Shown: piece after piece, positions 36,549 through 45,873 of the stretch
How positions within the stretch are numbered: the stretch's first letter is position 1
Layout: the number at the start of each line of letters is the position of its first letter
NCBI GenBank assembly: GCA_021816775.1
Contig: JAKAXA010000013.1
Span: forward strand, 41,565-105,564
DNA from: Pseudomonadota bacterium
GTDB lineage: Bacteria > Pseudomonadota > Gammaproteobacteria > Steroidobacterales > Steroidobacteraceae
Direction of reading: 5' to 3'
Length of the DNA: 64,000 nucleotides
The notes under the pieces: model-generated
Told to the model about the DNA's origin: nothing
The model's database searches: none
What the model saw: only the letters and a program-made list of their open reading frames with translations
Program-made: the position numbers and the translations under genes

Positions 36549-37354
36549 CCCGCGTTCACGCATCGCTTCGCCAGCGGCACCGCGGTTACTCGCTGATCGA
36601 ACTGCTCATCGCGCTCGCGATCGCACTGTTTCTGATCGCCGGAGTCCTCATCGTCGATCAGACCATGCACAGGACGTACTCCGACCAGAACGCCCTGGCG
36701 CAGATCGAGGATACGGAGCGGTTCACCATGACCGTCCTCGGCGAGGTCACTCGTGGCGCGGGCTACTACCCGGATCCGGCGCAGACTTCTCTGGTCGCAG
36801 CGCTGCCTCAGGAAACGACTACCGCACCGAACAGCGCCGGCGATTCATTGACGTTCGCGAGCGGACAGACGATCGACGGTGTCTCGCACAGCGCCGTCGT
36901 CAATGGCGCCACGGTCAGCAGCGATTCGATTGCCGTGCGCTACATGACTGCGAACAACGATGGCATTTCGATGTGCGATGGGCAGTCGAATACGACCGGC
37001 GGCAATGCTGTCTGGGTAAATTACCTGTACACCCAGGACACCGGAGGCATGCATTACCTGTACTGCCTGGTGCAGAACGAGACTGCGAACGAATGGAGCG
37101 CCCCCATCCAGCTTGCCGCCAATGTGCAGAACATGCAGATCTGGTACGGCCTGAATACCACCGGAAGCGGAACCAGCATCGATACGTATGTGCCCGCTGC
37201 GGATATGACCGCCACGGACTGGGCGCTAATCACTTCGGTGAAGATACTGGTGACGTTCACGAACCCGCTTCACTCCGTGTACAAGGAGCAGGGCCAGAAG
37301 CAGGTCCTGCTGTTCACCAAAGTCATTGACGTCATGAGTCGCACCGGTTCATGA
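36545..37354 (+). CDS. pilW: Type IV pilus minor pilin PilW
   Basis: A 269-residue minor pilin starting at ATG 36545, overlapping the pilV stop. The prepilin segment RHRG / YSLIELLIALAIALFLIAG is followed by the PilW signature region TYSDQNALAQIEDTERFTM. The C-terminal half has LITSVKILVTFTNPLH. The track start in the pilV frame is a shadow. PilW is part of the minor pilin complex that caps the pilus with PilY1. Confidence 0.88.
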   Translation: MTRVHASLRQRHRGYSLIELLIALAIALFLIAGVLIVDQTMHRTYSDQNALAQIEDTERFTMTVLGEVTRGAGYYPDPAQTSLVAALPQETTTAPNSAGDSLTFASGQTIDGVSHSAVVNGATVSSDSIAVRYMTANNDGISMCDGQSNTTGGNAVWVNYLYTQDTGGMHYLYCLVQNETANEWSAPIQLAANVQNMQIWYGLNTTGSGTSIDTYVPAADMTATDWALITSVKILVTFTNPLHSVYKEQGQKQVLLFTKVIDVMSRTGS

Positions 37355-37947
37355 AGCTGACAACTACATCTCGCTGCGAAGCCGGGCTGCAGCGCGGCAT
37401 GGTGCTGATCACCACGCTGCTGCTGTTGATCGTCATCACGATTCTGGCCCTCGCCATGTTCCGCGGCGTGGGGCTTGAGAACCGCATCGCCGGCAACGCG
37501 CTCGACAAGCAGCGCGCGCTGCAGGCAGCTGACAGCGCCCAGCAGTACGCGGAACAGTGGATCGTCGAAAACGTCATGTCGCAGACGCCCGTCGACTGTG
37601 CCGGCAATCCCGGTTCCACCGCCGCGATTGAGATCTGCACCGAACCACTGGCCAACGAGGTCGCGAACGGACAGGTTGCCACCGTGCCGTGGTACATCAA
37701 TAGCGTCCCCGTCGGCGCCAGTTACAATCCAGGCAACGTGGTGACCACCAGCACGTCTGGGGGAACCACGACGTTATACGGTCTGCCGGTCACGTATATA
37801 GGGGAGCTCGGCACGGACGCCACCTATGCCAACGCGACCGACTATGTCGTCGACGCGTGGTCCTACGGTGGCTCGGACGACACAGTCGCGGTGGTTGAAA
37901 GCACCTACCAGATCCGCCGTTACGTCGCATCGGCCACGAGCCCGTGA
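37351..37947 (+). CDS. pilX: Type IV pilus assembly protein PilX
   Basis: A 198-residue PilX. The hydrophobic N-terminal helix QRGMVLITTLLLLIVITILALAM lacks the usual Glu5, as is common in PilX, and GVGLENRIAGN follows. The C-terminal third contains a cysteine-poor variable region ending TYQIRRYVASATSP. It overlaps pilW by 4 bp and pilY1 follows directly. It supports display of PilY1 at the tip. Confidence 0.85.
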   Translation: MKLTTTSRCEAGLQRGMVLITTLLLLIVITILALAMFRGVGLENRIAGNALDKQRALQAADSAQQYAEQWIVENVMSQTPVDCAGNPGSTAAIEICTEPLANEVANGQVATVPWYINSVPVGASYNPGNVVTTSTSGGTTTLYGLPVTYIGELGTDATYANATDYVVDAWSYGGSDDTVAVVESTYQIRRYVASATSP

Positions 37948-37964
37948 GCGAGAGGAGATTGCCA

Positions 37965-40900
37965 ATGGTCCGCAACAAGGTATGGCTGACGACATTGCTC
38001 GCCCTGTGCGCACTGCATGGAATTTCCGCACGGGCCAACGTAAATGTGTCCGAGGATTTCACCGGAACGACCACGCAGAATCCATGGTATTTCTTCAACG
38101 GCGCGTGCCTGACCGCGAGCACCACGAGTGCGACGGCCTCGCCCGGCCCCGGCACACCGCCCGGCTGCACGGCCGACCCCTATTACAACGAGAATCTGGT
38201 CGGCGGATACAACGGCACGACGGGTAGCTCACAGACGCTGCCCGACCCGGTCGGCGACGGGGCGCTGCGCTTCACCAACGGGTGCCTGTATGACGGCAAC
38301 TGCGACAACGGCGGCAAGGCGCAGAACGGCGCAATCGTTTCCGCCGACACTTTCTCCACCAACCAGGGCCTCGACATTACATTCAAGTCCGTGACCTACC
38401 GCGGCGACTCCGGCGGCGCCAACAGCGACGGCGCCGACGGCATGAGCTTCTTCCTGATCGATGCCAGCCAATGGTCCCCGGATGTGGACCCGATCGGCTC
38501 CTGGGGCGGCAGTCTCGGCTATTCCTGCTCGAACTCGAACGCCGATTACCACGGCATGATGGGCGCCTATCTGGGCCTCGGTATCGATGAGTACGGCAAC
38601 TTCCTAAACGGCACCACCAACACGCTTAACGAGCAAAGCCTGTGGACCAGCGGCGACAACACCGCGTCCGGCGGCGGCTACCAGCCCAACCGCATCGGCA
38701 TGCGCGGCGCCGGCAGCATCGCCTGGCCCTGGCTGAACGAGAATTATCCGAGCGATTACCCGAGCACGCTCTCCTCCAGTCAACAGGCCGCCGCGGTCCG
38801 GAGCACCTGCCAGACCGGCTACGTGTGGAATTATTCGAATCCGGACAGCCCGCTGGTGACCACGACGCCGGTGATGGACTACCCGGCGATCCCGAACGCA
38901 TATGAGGTGATCTCAAGCAAGATCGCCGACGAGTACGCCACCGGCGGTTACTCGCGCCAAGACGCCACGCCCATCACCTACCACCTGAAGATCACCTCGA
39001 ACGGCCTGCTCAGCCTGTGGTACAGCTACAACGGCGGCTCATGGATCGGCGTGCTGGAAAACCAGAACATCACGGCCTCGAACGGCCCGCTGCCCGAGCA
39101 GCTGCGCTTCGGGTTCGCCGGATCTACCGGCGGTGACAGCAACATCCACGAGCTGCTGTGCTTCAAGGCGACGCCGGCAAGCCAGTCGTTGAGCTCCTCG
39201 ACGATCAACCAGCAGCAATCCTCGCGCGTGCAGAACGGCACGCAGGAGTACTTCAGCTACTACGACCCGAGCGACTGGACCGGCGATCTGACTGCCTACG
39301 AGCTGGTCACCACCAGCACCGGCGGACTGGCGATCGCTTCGGCGGCCAACTGGGACGCCTCCTGCGTGCTGACGGGCATACCGAGCGGCAGCACCTGCCC
39401 CAGCACCGCCCAGTCCGGGCCGATCGCCGCCGAGGCGCCGACGAGCCGCGTGATGCTCACTTGGAGCGGCGCCGCCGGCATCCCCTTCGAATGGTCGAGT
39501 ATCACTGCAGCCGAGCAGTCCGCATTGGATGCCGGCCAGACCGTAACCATCGGCGAAGACCGCCTGCTCTACCTGCGCGGGGACCGCAGCAACGAAATAA
39601 CTCCCTCTGGGACCGGTCTGTTCCGCGACCGTGACAGCGTGCTTGGGGACATCGTCGATTCCAGCCCCGCGTGGGTCGGACCGCCCTCGAAGATGGCCTA
39701 CAGCGCCTACGAGACGCCGCTCACCTGGCAGGACAGGCTCTACCCGAACACCGTTATGCCGGAAAACTCTGGGCAGACGTACACCCAGTACGCCGCCGCC
39801 GCTTCAACCCGGCTCAACGTCGTGTACGTCGGGGCCAACGACGGTTTCATGCATGGCTTCGCGGCGGGCTCGTTCGACTCCACCGGCACAGTCTTCAACA
39901 GCGCCGACAATACCGGCGAGGAAGTGCTCGCCTTCATGCCGCAAACCGTGATCGATGACATCCATAACTCATCGAACGCCAATCTTGATTACTCCAATCC
40001 GCAGTACGGTCACAACTTCTACGTCGACGCGAGCCCTGGGGTAGGTGACCTGTATTACCAGGGCGCTTGGCACACATGGCTCGTGAGCGGCCTAGGGGCC
40101 GGCGGGGCGGAGATCTTTGCGCTCAATGTGACCAATCCGAGCAATTTCAGCGAGGGCAACGCGTCAAGTCTGGTGATGGGTGATTGGACGCCGGCGACCC
40201 TCACCTGCGCCAATGTGTCAAACTGCGGCAACAACCTAGGCGACACTTACGGCACTCCGGTGATCCGCCGCCTGCACAATGGCGACTGGGGCATCATTTT
40301 CGGCAACGGGCTCGGAAGCACGAGCGGCGACGCGGGCATCTACGTCATGACCATCGATCCGAACACCGCAGCCATAACGACGTACTACCTCTCGACGGGC
40401 CAGACGGGCAAGAATGACGGTATCGCCTTTGTTGCGCCGGTCGACATGGCCGGCGACCATATCACCGATTACGTCTACGCGGGCGACGTCAACGGCAACG
40501 TCTGGCGCTTCGACTTGACTAGCAACTCGCCGTCGAACTGGGCGGTAACGCCCGGAGAACCGATCTTCACTACGCCCACAGGCCAGCCGATCACCTCGGC
40601 GGTGCAGCCGGCCTTCATCACCAACCCGACCACAAACGAAACGCAGCTGATGTTGTATTTCGGCACGGGTCAAAAATTCCCGGTCACCAACACCAGCGCC
40701 ACCAGCTACGCGAGCGGTACGCAGTCGTTCTACGGCGTCTGGGACTGGAACATGGATAGCTGGAACGCGCATCAACTGACCCAGTTCGCAAGTCTGAGCT
40801 CCTCGGCAGCGGTGAGCCTGCTCGGGTCAGCCGTCACCTCCACCACACTCGGCGCGGGCAATCTGCAGCAGCAGACGGTGAGCGTCGACAGTTCCGGTGA

Positions 40901-41390
40901 CCGCAACATCACCACCACGACACCGATCTGCTGGGCGGGCAGCACCGCGTGCACCTCGGGCAACGACCAGTTCGGCTGGTATATCAACCTGCCGGGCGTG
41001 AATTCCGCCTACAACCAGACCACCAACGAGCAGGTGGTGTTCAGCCCGGAGATCGTCAGCACGGCGGTGGTGTTCAACTCTACGCTGCCGGGCATCGATT
41101 CTCCGCTCGCCTGCAACGCGGGGACCGACCATGGATGGACTTACGCGATCGACGCGCGTACCGGCGGTGCGCTCCAAAGTTTCTTCGTCAACAACGGCAA
41201 TACCCATACAATCGCCTACGAGTCCGACGCGAGCGGCACCGATTCGGTGGTGACGACCGGCGGCACCGGGTCCACCCCGGTCAGCTATTATCTCGTCTAC
41301 CAGACGAACAGCGGCCAGCACGGCATGCAGGAGATCAGCGTCCCCAACAATATCAGCGGGGCACGCGAAACCTGGGTCGAGTTGCGCTAG
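37965..41390 (+). CDS. pilY1: PilY1-like pilus tip adhesin with N-terminal lectin-like domain
   Basis: About 1,141 residues. A signal peptide (VWLTTLLALCALHGISARA) leads a module at about residues 90-300 with ITFKSVTYRGDSGG, GADGMSFFLIDAS and AYLGLGIDEYGNF, the pattern of a bacterial L-type (legume-like) lectin fold. The C-terminal half is the PilY1/PilC propeller, with VYVGANDGFMHGFAAGSFDS, LVSGLGAGGAEIFALNVTNP and VYAGDVNGNVWRFDL; the latter fits a calcium-binding DxNxN site. The start ATG 37965 follows GAGGAG; the upstream GTG 37944 is also possible. It should sit at the pilus tip, regulate retraction and bind glycans. Confidence 0.88.
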   Translation: MVRNKVWLTTLLALCALHGISARANVNVSEDFTGTTTQNPWYFFNGACLTASTTSATASPGPGTPPGCTADPYYNENLVGGYNGTTGSSQTLPDPVGDGALRFTNGCLYDGNCDNGGKAQNGAIVSADTFSTNQGLDITFKSVTYRGDSGGANSDGADGMSFFLIDASQWSPDVDPIGSWGGSLGYSCSNSNADYHGMMGAYLGLGIDEYGNFLNGTTNTLNEQSLWTSGDNTASGGGYQPNRIGMRGAGSIAWPWLNENYPSDYPSTLSSSQQAAAVRSTCQTGYVWNYSNPDSPLVTTTPVMDYPAIPNAYEVISSKIADEYATGGYSRQDATPITYHLKITSNGLLSLWYSYNGGSWIGVLENQNITASNGPLPEQLRFGFAGSTGGDSNIHELLCFKATPASQSLSSSTINQQQSSRVQNGTQEYFSYYDPSDWTGDLTAYELVTTSTGGLAIASAANWDASCVLTGIPSGSTCPSTAQSGPIAAEAPTSRVMLTWSGAAGIPFEWSSITAAEQSALDAGQTVTIGEDRLLYLRGDRSNEITPSGTGLFRDRDSVLGDIVDSSPAWVGPPSKMAYSAYETPLTWQDRLYPNTVMPENSGQTYTQYAAAASTRLNVVYVGANDGFMHGFAAGSFDSTGTVFNSADNTGEEVLAFMPQTVIDDIHNSSNANLDYSNPQYGHNFYVDASPGVGDLYYQGAWHTWLVSGLGAGGAEIFALNVTNPSNFSEGNASSLVMGDWTPATLTCANVSNCGNNLGDTYGTPVIRRLHNGDWGIIFGNGLGSTSGDAGIYVMTIDPNTAAITTYYLSTGQTGKNDGIAFVAPVDMAGDHITDYVYAGDVNGNVWRFDLTSNSPSNWAVTPGEPIFTTPTGQPITSAVQPAFITNPTTNETQLMLYFGTGQKFPVTNTSATSYASGTQSFYGVWDWNMDSWNAHQLTQFASLSSSAAVSLLGSAVTSTTLGAGNLQQQTVSVDSSGDRNITTTTPICWAGSTACTSGNDQFGWYINLPGVNSAYNQTTNEQVVFSPEIVSTAVVFNSTLPGIDSPLACNAGTDHGWTYAIDARTGGALQSFFVNNGNTHTIAYESDASGTDSVVTTGGTGSTPVSYYLVYQTNSGQHGMQEISVPNNISGARETWVELR

Positions 41391-41401
41391 GATGATGGGC
41401 C

Positions 41402-41854
41402 ATGATGCGAATACACACTGAGATGCAGAGCGGCGGATTCACCCTGATCGAACTGATGATCGCGCTGGTGGTCGTGGCGATACTCTCGGCTATCGCCTAT
41501 CCGCTCTACGAACATCAGATCGAAGAGTCACGCCGCACCGAAGCGCGCACCGCCCTGACCGAGCTCGCAGCGCGCGAAGAGCGGTATTTCGCGACGAACA
41601 ACGCATACACGAGCAGCGCGAACTTTCTCGGCTACGGTGCCAACAGCTGGCCGATCACGGTGGGCAGCGGGTACTTTGTGCTGTCCAAGCCCAGCGTCAA
41701 TAACAGCGCCAATCCGCCTTATTTTTTGCTGACGGCCACGGCTGTCGGCCCCCAGCTTGGCGACACCCAGTGCCAGCAGTTTACGATCGACTCCACGGGT
41801 GCGGAAGTCTCGTACGACAGCTCGAACGGCGTGAGCACATCCACCTGCTGGTAA
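41402..41854 (+). CDS. pilE: Type IV pilin PilE
   Basis: A 150-residue PilE-type minor or major pilin. A short leader is followed by GG / FTLIELMIALVVVAILSAIAYP with Glu5, then the conserved RRTEARTALTELAAREERYF. A disulfide loop is formed by the two C-terminal cysteines (DTQCQQF, STSTCW). It starts 11 bp after pilY1. PilE at this operon position is usually a minor pilin that completes the tip complex. Confidence 0.88.
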   Translation: MMRIHTEMQSGGFTLIELMIALVVVAILSAIAYPLYEHQIEESRRTEARTALTELAAREERYFATNNAYTSSANFLGYGANSWPITVGSGYFVLSKPSVNNSANPPYFLLTATAVGPQLGDTQCQQFTIDSTGAEVSYDSSNGVSTSTCW

Positions 41855-41861
41855 TGCCGCG

Positions 41862-41908
41862 CCAGGCCCCCCGGGGCGGTTCCTGTCCGCGTGCCCCGGA
41901 CGGCCTGG
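41862..41908 (+). terminator. Long GC hairpin after pilE
   Basis: Two stacked stems (CCAGGCC/GGCCTGG and CCGGGGC/GCCCCGG) with a 15-nt loop begin 8 bp after the pilE stop. It likely ends the pilus transcript although a U-tract is missing. Confidence 0.5.
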
Positions 41909-42251
41909 GGCCAGTGGCCTCAGCGTGCCGAAGGGCGTAAGTGCCCGGTCCGAATACCTCGATGCAGCCGCGCGGACACGGGCTGCCGGGGCGGCCGGCA
42001 GTCGGCACGAACGCCCGACCTGGGCGCGGATCGGCCGCGACGGAGTAGGCTTGTGGCCCGGTCCCTGTGTTCTAATGGAGCGAACCGGCGCACCATAGCG
42101 CTCGAGTGCTGACCAAGTCCTGATGCGGGACCGGGCGTGCCTTGAAGGGCGGGCACGGCGTCCCTATTTCGGGGTGGAACCGACCGCGCCCAGGCGGGGT
42201 CGAAGCACGGGGCCCGCGCGCCCAAAAACTGTTCATCATCCGGAGCGCATC
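41909..42251. other. Intergenic region without a recognised gene
   Basis: About 340 bp containing only GC-rich shadow frames. It should hold the promoter for the glycine-zipper protein gene at 42252. No conserved motif stands out. Confidence 0.35.
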
Positions 42252-42653
42252 ATGGATTATCAGACCGCCGAAAACCAGGCCGTGCAACTGCAGAACCAAG
42301 CCGATCAGGTCGGCCAGGGCGTCAAGGCGCTGGCCGACAAGCTGCAGTCGAAACTGACCGATCAGGAGCTCTCGCGCGAGCTGACGCTCGATCTGCGCGA
42401 GACGGCGCTCGCCATCCAGAAGCAGAACCAGTCGGCGCTGATGCTCATCCAGCAGATGGCCGAATACATCCACTCCCTCGAGTCGCACATCAATTCCCAA
42501 CCCCAGCCGACCTATCAGACCCGCGGCTGGGCGCAGCAGCCCTACGCCGGCACCGGCGGCGGGTTCATGAGCAACGTCATGTCGGGACTGGGCATGGGCG
42601 CCGGCTTCGGCCTCGCCAGCGACCTGGTGGGCAGCATCTTCAACGCCTTCTGA
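42252..42653 (+). CDS. Hypothetical coiled-coil protein with glycine-zipper C-terminus
   Basis: A 133-residue protein. Residues 1-80 are a charged amphipathic helix region rich in Q, K and L (AENQAVQLQNQADQVGQGVK, ETALAIQKQNQSALML), a likely coiled coil. The last 30 residues form a glycine-rich hydrophobic stretch (SNVMSGLGMGAGFGLASDLV) suited to membrane insertion or oligomer packing. I do not recognise a family. The tail resembles that of the gene at 44085. ATG 42252 starts the helix; the frame upstream of it is composition-wise a shadow. Confidence 0.65.
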   Translation: MDYQTAENQAVQLQNQADQVGQGVKALADKLQSKLTDQELSRELTLDLRETALAIQKQNQSALMLIQQMAEYIHSLESHINSQPQPTYQTRGWAQQPYAGTGGGFMSNVMSGLGMGAGFGLASDLVGSIFNAF

Positions 42654-42670
42654 GGCCGTGCAGGCCGCGT

Positions 42671-42693
42671 CCCGGGCCGGCTTGCGGCCCGGG
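42671..42693 (+). terminator. Perfect 8-bp GC hairpin
   Basis: CCCGGGCC and GGCCCGGG pair over a 7-nt loop, 17 bp after the stop of the glycine-zipper gene. No U-tract follows. Confidence 0.45.
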
Positions 42694-42815
42694 CATGTCA
42701 TAATGGCGGGCGAGCCCCACCCTGGAGTCCGGGAGCCCCGCGTGTCGAGAGCGCAACCGCCCGCCGCCACCACACGCCTTGCGCCGAAGCGCCCCGCACG
42801 GCCTGGGGGGCGCTG

Positions 42816-44069
42816 ATGCCCGTCTTCACTCTGATTTCGGCGGTGATCGCCGTGGTCGCCTTGAGCGGCTACGCCAACCACAAGCTCGTGCGCCTGCCCG
42901 ACAGCATCGGCATCACGGTGGTGGCGCTGCTGCTGTCGGTGGGCACCGTGACCGTCGGTCAGTTCGTGCCGCAGGTGGCGGCCTGGGGCGAGCAGGTGGT
43001 GCACGGGGTCGACTTTCCGGGCCTGGTGTTCCACGGGCTGCTCGGGCTGTTGCTGTTCGCGGGGAGCCTGCACGTCGATGTCGTCGCGCTGCGGCGCGCG
43101 CGCTGGATCGTGCTGCTGCTCGCCACCGTGGGTGTCGTGATCTCGACGGCGGTGATCGGGTGGACGTTCTTCTACCTGACGGATCTGCTGGGCCTGCCGA
43201 TCACGCTGCGTGAGAGCCTGCTCTTCGGGGCGCTGATCTCACCGACCGACCCGATCGCCGCACTCGGTCTGCTGAGCAGGGCGCAGGTGCCGGCGTCGCT
43301 GCTCACCAAGATCACCGGGGAGGCGCTCTTCAACGACGGCACGGGCGTCGTGCTGTTCGTCATCCTGCTCGGAATCAGCGCTGCACACATGCCCGACACG
43401 GGTCACATCGCCGCGCTGTTCGCGCGGCAGGTGCTCGGCGGGACGGCCTTCGGTGCGCTGGTTGGTTTCGGCGCCGTGGCGCTGCTGCGCACGGTGGACA
43501 GCCCGTCGGTCGAAATCCTCATCACCCTCGCGCTTGCGACGGCAGGCTACGACGCGGCTCTGGCGCTGGCGGTTTCCGCGCCGATCGCAACGGTGGTGAT
43601 GGGTCTGGCGGTTGGATGGCACGGGCGCCGCTATGCGCTCGCCCAACCCACGCGCGAGCGGCTGTTCCAGTTCTGGCAGCTTACGGACGATCTGCTCAAC
43701 CTGCTGCTGTTCGGCCTCGTCGGACTGCAGCTCACTGCGCTCGCCGGCACGGTGCGCGAGTACCTCCTTCCGGCGGCGCTCGCCCTGCCCCTCGTGCTGG
43801 CGGCCCGCTTCGTGAGCGTCGGCCTGCCGACCACGCTGCTGCGGCGCTTTGCGCGGCTCGAGCAGCGCTTCGAGCGGCACTTCGTGAAGCTCATGACCTG
43901 GGCCGGGCTGCGCGGAGCGCTGTCCGTGGCCCTCGCGCTGTCGCTGCCGCCGGGACCCGCCCGGGCGCTGATCGTGACGGCCACCTACCTGATCGCCATC
44001 TTCAGCATTCTCGTGCAGGCGACCACGGTCGGCCCGCTCGCTCGCCGGTGGCTCGGCACGAGCGGCTGA
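42816..44069 (+). CDS. CPA1-type cation/proton antiporter
   Basis: A 417-residue inner-membrane antiporter with about twelve membrane segments. The family core is clear: LLFGALISPTDPIAALGLL (the ISPTDP motif), ITGEALFNDGTGVVLFV (the ND ion-binding pair), and the C-terminal TWAGLRGALSVALALSLP. This is NhaP-like CPA1 and likely exchanges Na+ or K+ for H+ in pH or salt homeostasis. There is no long cytoplasmic regulatory tail. It is convergent with the gene at 44085, only 15 bp apart. Confidence 0.9.
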   Translation: MPVFTLISAVIAVVALSGYANHKLVRLPDSIGITVVALLLSVGTVTVGQFVPQVAAWGEQVVHGVDFPGLVFHGLLGLLLFAGSLHVDVVALRRARWIVLLLATVGVVISTAVIGWTFFYLTDLLGLPITLRESLLFGALISPTDPIAALGLLSRAQVPASLLTKITGEALFNDGTGVVLFVILLGISAAHMPDTGHIAALFARQVLGGTAFGALVGFGAVALLRTVDSPSVEILITLALATAGYDAALALAVSAPIATVVMGLAVGWHGRRYALAQPTRERLFQFWQLTDDLLNLLLFGLVGLQLTALAGTVREYLLPAALALPLVLAARFVSVGLPTTLLRRFARLEQRFERHFVKLMTWAGLRGALSVALALSLPPGPARALIVTATYLIAIFSILVQATTVGPLARRWLGTSG

Positions 44070-44084
44070 GGCGCCCCGCCGGCC

Positions 44085-44927
44085 TCAGATCCAGCTGCCG
44101 TCTCCCCCGTTGTCCCACCCGCCGCCGCTCCCATCGTCCCAGGAGCCGGGGTCGTTCAGTCCGAAGTCGTTGCCGCCGAGGTCCGCATTGGCCTGCGGGT
44201 CGATCGCCGGCGCCGCCGCGGCATCGGGAATCAGGCCCCCGCCGCCGCTATTGCCCTCCAGCATGTGACCCACGAGCGCCTCGCCTGCGGCCACACCGGC
44301 GCCAATTGCGACGCCCGAGGCGAGATTGCCCATGATTCCGGAGCCGGTCTGCGGATACCCCGGGGCGTAGCCGGGCGGATAAGCTCCCGGCGGGTACCCG
44401 CCGGGTGGGACGCCCATCGGGCCCGGCCCGGGAGCCATGCCCGAGGGATACTGTCCCGGATAGGGCGGGCGGTAGGCGGCCATGCGCCGGCGCACGAACA
44501 TCCACACCACCAGCACCCCGCCGATCAGCAGCAGGGCCCACCCGAGGTGCGCCCGGTGAGGCGCGCGCGCACGGCCGGCACCGCTCGGCACCACGCCCAG
44601 CTCGCGCTGCAAATCGCGCACCGCGCGGGCACTGGCGAAGGTCAGCCCCGGGGCGAGCGCCTGCGCCTGGGCGAGCTGGCGGCGCGCATTGCCGAAATTG
44701 CCGGCCCGGGCCTCGACCTCGGCAGCCACGAAGTGCGCGTTGGCACTGTTCGGATGATCGCGCAGCACCTGTGCAACCATCTGCTCGGCCTGGGTGATGT
44801 GCCCTGCCCGCGTGGCGAGGAAAATCTGATGCGCGCTCGGATCGGCGGCGAGCGCTGCGCCGGCGCTGAAGGTCAGGAGCACGCCCAGCGGGAGTCGAAA
44901 TCGCTTTGACATCGTGAGACTCATCAT
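44085..44927 (-). CDS. Exported TPR protein with PG-rich linker and glycine-zipper segment
   Basis: About 280 residues in distinct blocks. A signal peptide (RLPLGVLLTFSAGAALA) is followed by a TPR-like region (AGHITQAEQMVAQVLRDHP, RAGNFGNARRQLAQAQAL), one membrane segment (GWALLLIGGVLVVWMFVRRRM), a PPG/YP repeat (GGYPPGAYPPGYAPGYP), a glycine zipper (GNLASGVAIGAGVAAGEALV) and an acidic Asp/Gly tail. I cannot assign a function. The zipper resembles the gene at 42252 across the antiporter. The start is one of three close ATGs at 44927, 44924 or 44912. Confidence 0.65.
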   Translation of the reverse strand: MMSLTMSKRFRLPLGVLLTFSAGAALAADPSAHQIFLATRAGHITQAEQMVAQVLRDHPNSANAHFVAAEVEARAGNFGNARRQLAQAQALAPGLTFASARAVRDLQRELGVVPSGAGRARAPHRAHLGWALLLIGGVLVVWMFVRRRMAAYRPPYPGQYPSGMAPGPGPMGVPPGGYPPGAYPPGYAPGYPQTGSGIMGNLASGVAIGAGVAAGEALVGHMLEGNSGGGGLIPDAAAAPAIDPQANADLGGNDFGLNDPGSWDDGSGGGWDNGGDGSWI

Positions 44928-45057
44928 CTTTGGCAGTCCCCCTGCGGGTTCTGAATGCGGGGCCCCGCGGCGCGGAGATTGCCCGGATTGGCACAAGATG
45001 TGGGGTTGGGCCCCGCCCGTACAAGCCCCCTGCGCGCCCAGCCTCCCCCGAAGCCGC

Positions 45058-45870
45058 TCACTCGGAGCCGATCCGGGCCAGGCCAACCTCTGAGCCCGGT
45101 GCCGCGGGCGCACACGCCTGCGCTTCGGCCAGCAGCGCAAGCACGTGCGCCCGGCCGCGACGGCAGGCCTCCGGCAGGTCCGCCCCCGCCGCCAGCGCGG
45201 CCGCGATCGCCGAGGCGAGCGCGCAGCCGGTGCCGCGCCGGCTGGCGCTCAGGCGCGGTCCGGACAGCCACAGGGGCTGCGCCTGCGGCCGCACAAGCAC
45301 ATCGGCGGCCGCCTCGCCGCCGGCATGCCCCCCCTTGATGAGCACCGAGCGCACGCCCTCGGCGAGAAGCCCGCGCGCCCAGCCCACGAGGCGAGCCGGC
45401 TGCGGATCGGTGTCCAGGGGCTCGCCGGCCAGGCAGGCGGCCTCGGGAATGTTGGGTGTCAGGAGGGTGGCGAGCGGAAACAGCCGCGCCCGCAGCCGCC
45501 CGAGCCCGCCCTCCTCGAGCAGCGCGGCCCCCGAGGAAGCGCGCAGGACCGGATCGAGCACCAGCGGCACCGCCGGCGCCGACTGCAGAGCGTCTGCCAC
45601 CGCGTCGATGGTGGCGGATTCGGCCAGCATGCCGATCTTCACCGCGCCCACCTCGCGCGTCGCGAACGCCGCCTCGATCTGCAAGCGAACCTGCTCCGGG
45701 GGCACCGCGTGCACACCGAGCACCCTGACGTCGGTCTGCGCCGTCACTGCGGTCACGGCGCACAGGGCATCGGCCCCCATGATCTCGAGCGTGCGCACAT
45801 CGCGCGCCAACCCCGCTCCACCGCTGCTGTCGGAGCCTGCGATCACCAGCACGGCCGGGCGGCGCGCCAT
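45058..45870 (-). CDS. thiD: Hydroxymethylpyrimidine/phosphomethylpyrimidine kinase
   Basis: A 270-residue ribokinase-family enzyme phosphorylating HMP and HMP-P for thiamine synthesis. The opening IAGSDSSGGAGLARDVRTL, the substrate region MGADALCAVTAVTAQ and the anion hole GTGCALASAIAAALA are typical. It is the last gene of the thiamine operon, 3 bp after thiF. It lacks an additional ThiE domain. Confidence 0.93.
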   Translation of the reverse strand: MARRPAVLVIAGSDSSGGAGLARDVRTLEIMGADALCAVTAVTAQTDVRVLGVHAVPPEQVRLQIEAAFATREVGAVKIGMLAESATIDAVADALQSAPAVPLVLDPVLRASSGAALLEEGGLGRLRARLFPLATLLTPNIPEAACLAGEPLDTDPQPARLVGWARGLLAEGVRSVLIKGGHAGGEAAADVLVRPQAQPLWLSGPRLSASRRGTGCALASAIAAALAAGADLPEACRRGRAHVLALLAEAQACAPAAPGSEVGLARIGSE

Positions 45871-45873
45871 GGA

